DNA of 64,000 nucleotides from the NCBI GenBank assembly GCA_026400815.1, contig JAPLOI010000017.1, positions 1 through 64,000 of the forward strand, written 5' to 3'. The DNA comes from Alphaproteobacteria bacterium (GTDB lineage: Bacteria; Pseudomonadota; Alphaproteobacteria; Acetobacterales; Acetobacteraceae). The position numbers and the translations under genes are program-made. How positions within the stretch are numbered: the stretch's first letter is position 1; the number at the start of each line of letters is the position of its first letter. The notes under the pieces were generated by a model that saw nothing but the letters and a program-made list of their open reading frames with translations, made no database searches and was not told the DNA's origin. Shown here piece after piece: positions 1-6,736 of this stretch.

Positions 1-60
1 GGACACGACCCCGCACCGTGTCGGGGGAATCCTCTTCCGACAATTTGTCCACGCGGCCTA

Positions 61-107
61 GAGCAACAGCCGACCGGATGGAATCATCCTGTCGGCTTAA
101 GTTGCTC
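61..107. repeat. Imperfect palindrome, shares GCCGAC arm with next repeat
   Basis: The left arm GAGCAACAGCCGAC (61-74) pairs with GTCGGCT and GTTGCTC (91-107), interrupted by a 3-nt bulge TAA. The loop contains a smaller GGATG/CATCC stem. The inner arm AGCCGAC...GTCGGCT is the same as in the palindrome at 123-164, so the two look like relatives of one element. Function is unknown; an RNA hairpin or a protein-binding site is possible. Confidence 0.6.
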
Positions 108-122
108 GCCAAAACAAAGAGC

Positions 123-164
123 TAGAGCGGTAGCCGACCGTCTATCAGGTCGGCTACCGCTCTA
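123..164. repeat. Perfect 16-bp inverted repeat
   Basis: TAGAGCGGTAGCCGAC (123-138) is followed by a 10-nt loop and its exact reverse complement (149-164). It lies 16 nt after the related palindrome at 61-107 and before a terminator hairpin. It has no T-tract of its own, so it is not a classical terminator. Confidence 0.75.
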
Positions 165-195
165 GGCGCCCAGCCTTGCGATCCCCCAGTAAACG

Positions 196-225
196 GGGCC
201 GGGGCATGATGCCCCGGCCCTTTTT
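196..225 (+). terminator. Rho-independent terminator
   Basis: A 10-bp GC stem GGGCCGGGGC (196-205) pairs with GCCCCGGCCC (211-220), closed by one more A-T pair and a 3-nt loop. TTTTT follows directly at 221-225. The T-run is on the plus strand, so it would end a transcript entering from the left edge of the window. Confidence 0.8.
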
Positions 226-271
226 GCGTGTGGCAGGTGCTTTCCCCCCTCAGCCCGGGAGCACGCGCGGC

Positions 272-1423
272 TCAGTCGCCCAGGGCTGCAAAGACAGCGG
301 CGGCGAGGCTGGTGCCGCGCGGGTTGCTGGCGATCTGGCCGCCCATGCGGTTCATCACATAGCCGATCCCCACCTGCCGGCGCGTGTTGGCGCAGCCGAA
401 GGCGCCGCCCCAGCCGGTATGGCCGAACGTGTCCGCATGCGGGCCGAAGGCCGGGGCGACGTTGCTGGAAACGCCGGCGCCCCAATAGCGCGGGCCCACC
501 ATCTGGTCCGGCCCCAGATGGCGCGGGGCGCGCATCCGGTCGATCCCCTCCGGCGAGATGATGCGGATGCCATCCAGCGTGCCGCCATGGGCCAGCGCAC
601 CGTAGATGCGGGCCAGGCCCTGGGCAGAGGCCTGGCCGTTGGCGGCCGGGATCTCCGCTTCGCGCCAGGCGCGGGTATTGGGCAGGGCGGGATCGGCCAC
701 CGGGTTGGTCACGGCGCGGCGCGCGATCTCCGGCAGGCCGGGCCCGCCCGGGGTGGCATTGGCCGGCGGCGGGGGCAGCATTTCCGCCACGCGCCAATCA
801 TGCGCGGCGGGCAGGCCGACATGGAAATCCGCACCCAGCGGGGTGGCGATGGCGTCGCGGATGAACGGCCCGGGATGCTGGCCGGTGATGCGGCGCACCA
901 CCTCCCCGGCCAAATAGCCGTGGGTGATGGCGTGGTAGGAGGCGAGCGTGCCCGGCTCCCACGCCGGCGCCTGGGCGGCGAGGCGGGATGTGGCGGTGCG
1001 CCAGTTGTAGAGATCGTCCCAGGTGGTCGGCGCCTCCCAGCCATTGAGGCCGGACTGGTGCGACAGGATCTGGCCGAGTGTGATGGCCTCCTTGCCGTTG
1101 GCAGCAAACTCCGGCCAGTGCTTCGCCACCGGATCGTCGTAGCTGGCCGCCCCCTGGTCGACCAGGATCGCCACCGCCAGTGCGGTGATGCCCTTGCTGG
1201 CGGACCAGACATTCACCAGCGTATCGCGCGCCCAGGGGCGGGTGCGGGCGGTGTCGGTGAAACCGCCCCAGAGATCCACCACGCAGCGCCCTTCGAAATA
1301 GACGGCGAGCGCCGCGCCCAACTCGCTTTCGGGCTCCTCGCGATGGAAATTGGCGGCGAAGGCGTCCTCCACCACAGCGAAGCCCGGGGCCACCCAGCCT
1401 GAGATCACCGCTTCGCTGCCCAT
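272..1423 (-). CDS. Beta-lactamase-family serine hydrolase (class C-like esterase)
   Basis: A 383-residue protein of the serine beta-lactamase-like (EstB/class C PBP) superfamily, probably an esterase or D-amino-acid peptidase acting in the cytoplasm, since no signal peptide is seen. The SxxK nucleophile motif is S74-A-S-K77. A tyrosine motif Y163-H-A stands where class C enzymes have YxN. A C-terminal HTGWGG motif near residue 335 replaces the KTG box. These replacements fit carboxylesterases of family VIII better than true AmpC enzymes. The start has a good ribosome site (GGAGA, about 7 nt upstream). It stands alone, divergent from the 2-hydroxy-acid dehydrogenase gene. Substrate cannot be told from sequence. 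Confidence 0.85.
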   Translation of the reverse strand: MGSEAVISGWVAPGFAVVEDAFAANFHREEPESELGAALAVYFEGRCVVDLWGGFTDTARTRPWARDTLVNVWSASKGITALAVAILVDQGAASYDDPVAKHWPEFAANGKEAITLGQILSHQSGLNGWEAPTTWDDLYNWRTATSRLAAQAPAWEPGTLASYHAITHGYLAGEVVRRITGQHPGPFIRDAIATPLGADFHVGLPAAHDWRVAEMLPPPPANATPGGPGLPEIARRAVTNPVADPALPNTRAWREAEIPAANGQASAQGLARIYGALAHGGTLDGIRIISPEGIDRMRAPRHLGPDQMVGPRYWGAGVSSNVAPAFGPHADTFGHTGWGGAFGCANTRRQVGIGYVMNRMGGQIASNPRGTSLAAAVFAALGD

Positions 1424-1531
1424 GGCCTATTCTCCCTGCATCGGGTTCAGGCTAGCCGAGAAGTGCGGCGCCGTTGAAGGGGTGCGCCAGTGTAGGATGT
1501 GCCTCGCTTGCCGCAACGCCAGGGGACCGAG

Positions 1532-2677
1532 ATGGCTGCGTTGGACTGCCACGACATCGCCGACCTGCGCGCGGCCGCGCGCCGCCGCCTGCCGCGCGGG
1601 TTGTTCGACTATGTCGATCGCGGCTGCGACGACGACAGGGGCCTGGCGCGCAACCGCGCGGCGTTCGATGCCGTATCCTTCGCGCCGCGCGCCCTGCGCG
1701 GCATCGCCGAGCGCAGCACGCAAACCACGCTGTTCGGCCGAACGCTGGCCTTCCCCGCCGCCATCGCGCCGATGAGCCCGGCGGGGCTGTTGTGGCATGA
1801 GGGCGAGGGCGCGCTGGCCGCGGCGGCGCGGGAGGCGGGCATACCCTACACCCTGCCCACGGAATCCATGACCCCGCTGGCGGCGATTGCGGCGGCGATG
1901 GGCGGCGCGCCGTGGTGGTTCCAGCTCTATTTGTGGGCGGACAAGGCGGAGAGCCTGCGCCTGGTGGATCGCGTGGCGCAGGCGGGGGCCGAGGTGCTGC
2001 TGCTGACGGTGGACACCACGGTTTCGCCGCACCGCGCCTTCAACCATCGCAGCGGCTTCGCCACCCCGTTCCGGCCGGGCCTGCGCAACGTGGCGGACAT
2101 GCTGCTGCACCCACGCTGGCTCGCCGGCACGATGGGGCGCTACGCGCTGGGCACCGGCGTGCCGCGCATGCTGAACCATCCGGGCCAGCCCGGCGCGCTC
2201 GGCGGCGGCGGGCCGGCGACGAAGCTGAACGGCGGCATCACCTGGGATGACGTGGCGGCGCTGCGGCGTGTGTGGCCCGGCAAGCTGCTGGTGAAGGGCA
2301 TCCTGCGCGCCGACGATGCCCGCCGCGCGGTGGAGGCGGGGGCAGATGGCGTAGTGGTCTCCAACCACGGCGCCCGCAACCTCAATGCCGCCATGCCCTC
2401 CATCGCCGCCCTCCCGGCGATCGCCGACGAAATCGGCCGCCATGCCACGGTGCTGCTGGACAGCGGGATCAGGCACGGGGCGGACATCGCCCGGGCGCTG
2501 GCGCTGGGGGCAGATGCGGTGCTGCTGGGGCGCGCAGTCCTGTACGGCGTGGCCGCCTACGGGCAGGACGGTGCCGCCCGGGCACTGGCACTGCTGCGGC
2601 ACGAGTTCGACACCGCGATGGCGCTGCTGGGGGCCACCAGCCCGGCGGAGATCACGCGCGAGCTGGTGGCGCCGTAA
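1532..2677 (+). CDS. FMN-dependent alpha-hydroxy-acid dehydrogenase (lactate/mandelate type)
   Basis: A 381-residue TIM-barrel flavoenzyme of the L-lactate/mandelate dehydrogenase and glycolate oxidase family, oxidising an L-2-hydroxy acid to the 2-oxo acid with FMN. The catalytic histidine block is SNHGARNL, a variant of the usual SNHGGRQLD. The FMN-phosphate segment LLDSGIRHGADIARALALG and GRAVLYG follow near the C-terminus, and LTVDTT lies in the barrel core. ATG 1532 was chosen over an upstream in-frame GTG (1499) because AGGGGA sits 5 nt before it and the N-terminus then matches the family. The third residue after His is Asn, not Gln-Leu-Asp, so substrate preference is open. It is monocistronic and converges with the muramidase gene. 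Confidence 0.88.
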   Translation: MAALDCHDIADLRAAARRRLPRGLFDYVDRGCDDDRGLARNRAAFDAVSFAPRALRGIAERSTQTTLFGRTLAFPAAIAPMSPAGLLWHEGEGALAAAAREAGIPYTLPTESMTPLAAIAAAMGGAPWWFQLYLWADKAESLRLVDRVAQAGAEVLLLTVDTTVSPHRAFNHRSGFATPFRPGLRNVADMLLHPRWLAGTMGRYALGTGVPRMLNHPGQPGALGGGGPATKLNGGITWDDVAALRRVWPGKLLVKGILRADDARRAVEAGADGVVVSNHGARNLNAAMPSIAALPAIADEIGRHATVLLDSGIRHGADIARALALGADAVLLGRAVLYGVAAYGQDGAARALALLRHEFDTAMALLGATSPAEITRELVAP

Positions 2678-2680
2678 AGG

Positions 2681-3496
2681 CTAAAGCCCCGCCTTGGCCA
2701 TCAGCGCGGTGGTGGTGGCAGGGTCCAGCGCATCGCCCTTGGGCAGGCCCTCCGCCTTGCGGAAGGCGGCGATGGCGTTGCGGGTGTTCTGGCCCACCAC
2801 GCCATCGGGGTCACCGGGCGAATAGCCGAGATAGACCAGCGCAGCCTGGGCAGTGCGGGCGCGCAGGTCTCGCCCCACGCCGCTGCTGAACTTGTCGAAG
2901 GCGCTCTTCAGCTTCACGTCGTACTGGTTCTGCCAGAACGCCGGCCCGTTATAGCCGCGGGCGAAGGCGGCCCAGTCGCGCTTGGCCAAATGGCGGTTCA
3001 GCCGGTTGGCAGCGATGAACCTGGCCATCCCGAGCAGCTGCCAATCTTCGCCCTCGGCCATGCGGGTGGCCATGTCGGCGGCGCTGGCGAAGCCGGCGGC
3101 CACGGCGTTGAAGCCCATCACCTGGCCGAGGCCCCAGCTGGCGCTGCGCAGCGCCGGCTCCGGCGCCACGCCGGCGGATTTCAGCAGGGCGAGCGCACGG
3201 CCCATGCGGTCGTATTCCGGGGCACCGCCGATATAGCCGCCGCCCGAGGGGGCGGAGAGGTCGGGCGCCGCGGCAGCGAAGCGGCCACCGGTTTCCTTGT
3301 GGAAGATGTGGCGCTCGAACAGCAGCTTCGGCCGGCGGTCGGCCTGGAAGCCGAAGCCGCGGCTTTCCACCGTCAGCACCGACCACAGCACGGGCAGATC
3401 CGCCACCGGGTCCAGCTCCATGGCCACCAGCGCGGCGGCCATGCCGGCCTCGCTCATCGGCCGGCCTACCCCGGCAAACTCCGGCTTTCCGGCCAT
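2681..3496 (-). CDS. N-acetylmuramidase-family protein with C-terminal peptidoglycan-binding domain
   Basis: A 271-residue predicted lytic enzyme. Residues about 20-195 match the N-acetylmuramidase domain (DUF3380 family), which cleaves the glycan strand of peptidoglycan. Visible family marks are a phenylalanine-glutamate-arginine-histidine segment (LLFERHIFHK) and SWGLGQVMGFN. Residues about 205-270 form a PG_binding_1 repeat (ALVYLGYSPG, DGVVGQNTRNAI). No signal peptide or membrane segment is present, as in many phage endolysins. There are no phage genes nearby, so it may be a domesticated endolysin or a wall-turnover enzyme. A GGGGGG ribosome site lies about 7 nt before the ATG. It lies between two unrelated genes. 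Confidence 0.85.
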   Translation of the reverse strand: MAGKPEFAGVGRPMSEAGMAAALVAMELDPVADLPVLWSVLTVESRGFGFQADRRPKLLFERHIFHKETGGRFAAAAPDLSAPSGGGYIGGAPEYDRMGRALALLKSAGVAPEPALRSASWGLGQVMGFNAVAAGFASAADMATRMAEGEDWQLLGMARFIAANRLNRHLAKRDWAAFARGYNGPAFWQNQYDVKLKSAFDKFSSGVGRDLRARTAQAALVYLGYSPGDPDGVVGQNTRNAIAAFRKAEGLPKGDALDPATTTALMAKAGL

Positions 3497-3582
3497 GCCC
3501 CATCCCCCCTGCTGGATCGCAGGAAGGATGCTAGCCGGACGTTGCGGATGGGCACAATCGACGTGTTCGTGACGAGCGCCCG

Positions 3583-4899
3583 CTACAGCCCCGCCACATA
3601 GGCGGCCACGCCCGAGAGCGCCCGCTCACCCAGCGGCTGGCCGAGCAGCTGCACGCCCAGCGGCAGGCCGCCAACCGAAAGCTTCGGCACGGAGATCGCC
3701 GGGCAGCGCAGGGCGGAGCCGGGCGCGTTGAAGATGGAGTTGCCGGTAGAGGCCAGCCCCACCGGCGCCGGGCCGGGGGCGGCGAGCGTGATGCAGGCAT
3801 CGGCCACATCGGCCAGCAGGGCGAGCCGCTCGCGCATCATGTCCCGCCGGTGCAGCAGCACGCGGTACTCCTCCGGCGTCATGCTCCTTCCGGCGGCGAT
3901 GCCGTTGCGCAGATGGGCACTGACGCCTTCGCCGTGGCGGGTTTCCAGCTCCGCCAGCGGCCAGGCCTTTTCCCAATGGTTGATCGCCTGGGAAATCGGG
4001 CTGGCGTCCGCGATCGCCTCCTCCAGCAGGGCGACGCGCGCAGAGGTTGTGCGGTCGATCAGATGAACGCCGTCGGCGGCCAGGCGACGCAGGAAATCCT
4101 GGAAGGCATCGATCGCGCCAGGCTCGGCCACGGCCCAGCCCGCGGTCTGCAGCACGGCCAGCGTGCCGGGCTTGCGCGGTGCCTCGGGCACCAGGCCGCC
4201 GGTGAAGGGCGGATGGCCGGGATCGCCGCCGGCGATGCTGGCCACCACGTGGCACACCGCCCAGCCATCCTCCAGCGTGGCCGAGAGCGTGCCGAGCGCG
4301 TTCTGGCTGAACTGGTCGCTGATGCCGCCGCGGTTGATCGCGCCGAAAGTGGGCTTGATGCCGACCACGCCGCAGAAGCTTGCCGGGCGCAGGATGGAGC
4401 CACCCACCTGGCTGCCGATCGCCACCGGCACCATCCCCGCGGCCACCGCAGCGGCCGAGCCAGAAGAGGAGCCGCCGGGGGTCCGCGTGGGGTCGTGCGG
4501 GTTGGTGGTGGGGCCCGGCACCATGTCGGCGAACTCGGTGGTGACGGCCTTGCCGACGATCACCGCACCGGCCCGGCGCAGCGCCCAGGCTACCGCGGAA
4601 TCGCGGCCGGAATGCGTGCCAGCGAAAATCGGCGAGCCGAAGCCGGTGGGCAGGTCGGCGGTTTCCAGGATGTCCTTCAGCGCGATCGGCATGCCGTCGA
4701 TCGCCGAAAGCGGCGTGCCGGCGCGCCAGCGGGCAGTGGCGGCATCGGCGGCGCGGCGGGCGGCCTCCGCACCGATGGCGGCGAAGGCGCGCACCACGGG
4801 CTCGCGTTCCTCGATGCGGGCGAGGCAGGTTTCCAGCAGGTCGCGCGGGGAGCCGATCCCCTCGGCAAAGCCGCGGCTGAGCGTGGCATAGGTGGACAT
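3583..4899 (-). CDS. Amidase (amidase-signature family)
   Basis: A 438-residue amidase-signature hydrolase using a Ser-cisSer-Lys triad to cleave amides to acid and ammonia. The catalytic lysine is K75 (ALKDIL). The cis-serine is S144 in PGGSSSGSAAA. The nucleophile is S168 in GSQVGGSILRPASFCG. The ATG at 4899 is preceded by AGGAG. The reading frame runs much further upstream but only as a shadow of the xylulokinase gene. The usual DTGGS is changed to QVGGS just before the nucleophile. Substrate is unknown. The gene diverges from xylB across about 82 bp. Confidence 0.9.
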   Translation of the reverse strand: MSTYATLSRGFAEGIGSPRDLLETCLARIEEREPVVRAFAAIGAEAARRAADAATARWRAGTPLSAIDGMPIALKDILETADLPTGFGSPIFAGTHSGRDSAVAWALRRAGAVIVGKAVTTEFADMVPGPTTNPHDPTRTPGGSSSGSAAAVAAGMVPVAIGSQVGGSILRPASFCGVVGIKPTFGAINRGGISDQFSQNALGTLSATLEDGWAVCHVVASIAGGDPGHPPFTGGLVPEAPRKPGTLAVLQTAGWAVAEPGAIDAFQDFLRRLAADGVHLIDRTTSARVALLEEAIADASPISQAINHWEKAWPLAELETRHGEGVSAHLRNGIAAGRSMTPEEYRVLLHRRDMMRERLALLADVADACITLAAPGPAPVGLASTGNSIFNAPGSALRCPAISVPKLSVGGLPLGVQLLGQPLGERALSGVAAYVAGL

Positions 4900-4981
4900 G
4901 CGGATCTCCTGCGGTGCTGGGGCCGGAATGGTAGGCGGGGCCGGGCCGGCATGCCAAGGTGCGCGTAGAAGGAACGGCGCG

Positions 4982-6439
4982 ATGCATCTGGGGATCGATC
5001 TCGGCACCTCGGCGGTGAAAGCGGTGCTGACAGGGATGGACGGCGGTTTGCTGGCCCAGGCCTCCGCGCCCGTGCCCAGTTCCTTCCCGCGCCCGCTGTG
5101 GAGCGAGCAGAACCCGGAGGATTGGTGGCGCGCCACCGGCCAGGCGGTGGCCGGGCTGGGCAAGGATTTGTCGCGCGTGCGCGGCATCGGCCTCTCCGGC
5201 CAGATGCACGGGGCCGTGCTGTTGGATGGCGCAGACCGCGTGCTGCGCCCGGCAATCCTGTGGAACGATGGGCGCTGTGCCGCGGAGTGCGAAACACTGG
5301 AGGCGGCCGGCGTGCGCGCTGCCACCGGCAACCTCGCCATGCCCGGCTTCACCGCCCCGAAGCTGCTCTGGGTACGCACGCATGAACCGCAGGTGTTCGC
5401 CGCCACGCGCCGCGTACTGCTGCCGAAGGACTGGCTGCGGCTGCGCATGGCCGGGGAGGCGATCACCGACATGTCGGATGCCGCGGGCACGCTATGGCTG
5501 GATGTCGGCGCGCGGCGGTGGTCGGAGGCGATGCTGGCAGCCACCGGGCTCTCCTTGAGCCACATGCCCGCACTGGTGGAAGGCACCGCCCCGGCCGGGC
5601 GGCTGCGGGCAGAGGTGGCCGCCGCCTGGGGGCTGACACCCGGCATCCCCATCGCCGGCGGCGCTGGCGACCAGGCGGCCGGCGCGGCCGCACTCGGCTG
5701 CGTGCGGCCGGGCCAGGGCTTCGTCGCACTCGGCACCTCCGCGGTGCTGTTCGTCTGCGATGCCGGCTTCCTGCCAGACCCCGACCGCACCGTGCATGCC
5801 TTCTGCCACTGCGTGCCCGATGTCTGGCACCGCATGACCGTCTCGCTCTCCGGCGCCTCCGCGCTGGCCTGGATCACCCGCGCCACCGGGGCTTCGAACG
5901 AGGCGGCGCTGCTGGCGGAGATGGAACAGAGCACCGAGGCGCCGCCGGTCTTCCTGCCCCACCTCACCGGCGAGCGCACGCCGCACAACGACCCCGGCGC
6001 CGAGGCAGCCTTCGTCGGCCTGCGCGCAGCCCACGGGCGCGGCGACCTCGCGCGCGCGGTGCTGGAGGGCGTGGCCTTCACCCTGGCCGAGGGCATGGAG
6101 GTGTTGGCCGCGCGCGGAGCACCGTTGGCCCCCCTGGTGGCGATCAGCGGCGGCGCCCGCTCGCCCGCCTGGATGCGGCTGGTCGCCGCCGCCCTCGATC
6201 TGCCGGTGGCCACAGTGCATGGCGGCGAGGTCGGCTCCGCCCTGGGCGCGGCACGGCTGGCCCGTGTGGCGGCCGGGGACGGCACGGCGGAAGAGGTGTT
6301 CACCCCCCTGCCGGTGGCGGCAGTGCATGCGCCGGACCCAAAGCTGCAGGAGGCATTGGCACCGCGCCGGGGCGTGCATCGCGCGCTGTATGCGGCGCTG
6401 CGGCCTTTGCGCCCCGCGGCCAGGCTCGCGGGATCGTGA
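4982..6439 (+). CDS. xylB: Xylulokinase (FGGY family)
   Basis: A 485-residue FGGY carbohydrate kinase, predicted to phosphorylate D-xylulose to xylulose 5-phosphate for the pentose phosphate pathway. The N-terminal phosphate-binding motif GIDLGTSAVKAVL, the GLSGQMHGAVLLD segment typical of XylB, ILWNDGR and SDAAGTLWLD are all present, and length is normal for the family. Starting at ATG 4982, preceded by AGAAGGAA, puts the GIDLGTS motif at the very N-terminus. No xylose isomerase or sugar transporter gene is adjacent, so the pathway partners lie elsewhere, or the enzyme handles a related ketose. Confidence 0.9.
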   Translation: MHLGIDLGTSAVKAVLTGMDGGLLAQASAPVPSSFPRPLWSEQNPEDWWRATGQAVAGLGKDLSRVRGIGLSGQMHGAVLLDGADRVLRPAILWNDGRCAAECETLEAAGVRAATGNLAMPGFTAPKLLWVRTHEPQVFAATRRVLLPKDWLRLRMAGEAITDMSDAAGTLWLDVGARRWSEAMLAATGLSLSHMPALVEGTAPAGRLRAEVAAAWGLTPGIPIAGGAGDQAAGAAALGCVRPGQGFVALGTSAVLFVCDAGFLPDPDRTVHAFCHCVPDVWHRMTVSLSGASALAWITRATGASNEAALLAEMEQSTEAPPVFLPHLTGERTPHNDPGAEAAFVGLRAAHGRGDLARAVLEGVAFTLAEGMEVLAARGAPLAPLVAISGGARSPAWMRLVAAALDLPVATVHGGEVGSALGAARLARVAAGDGTAEEVFTPLPVAAVHAPDPKLQEALAPRRGVHRALYAALRPLRPAARLAGS

Positions 6440-6585
6440 AGCCGCTCCGGTAGATTTCCGCAACGATCGCGCAAACCCGCCAGAAGGCGGATCGGCAGCC
6501 GGAATCACGGCACGGCGGCACGCGTCGGCGTGCACCACCGCACATGCAGCCTAGCAACGGTGCCAGTTCCACAAAGGAGCTTTGC

Positions 6586-6615
6586 TTGACAGCGCCGTCG
6601 CGTCGGACCGAATCA
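6586..6615 (+). promoter_or_regulatory. Possible sigma-70 promoter upstream of hybrid kinase
   Basis: A perfect -35 hexamer TTGACA lies at 6586-6591. The -10 candidate after 18 nt (GAATCA) is poor. It lies in the 297-nt gap (6440-6736) between xylB and the hybrid kinase, where nothing else is recognised. Confidence 0.35.
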
Positions 6616-6736
6616 TCGGGCGCGGCTGCTGCTCCGTGGGAGATGCCGCAAGAAGAGGCCCGCCGGCACCGGGGCCTGGCCGCGCCGCGCCCCAGGGGCA
6701 CGGCACAGCGACACGCTGCGGGGAGCCGAGGACCGA

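Larger units (their letters stand above)
1..271. other. Intergenic left edge with several hairpins
   Basis: No credible coding sequence is seen in this stretch. It holds a short inverted repeat at 2-22 (arms GACACG and CGTGTC), two larger palindromes and a rho-independent terminator, the last three listed separately. A plus-strand gene ending just left of the window is inferred from the terminator orientation. The serine hydrolase gene to the right points the other way. Confidence 0.6.

Noticed and set aside
3583-6474. Single 963-residue frame covering amidase and the antisense of xylB
   Set aside because: Only the part below 4899 shows amidase motifs and has a ribosome site. The rest is serine/arginine-rich shadow sequence opposite xylB.
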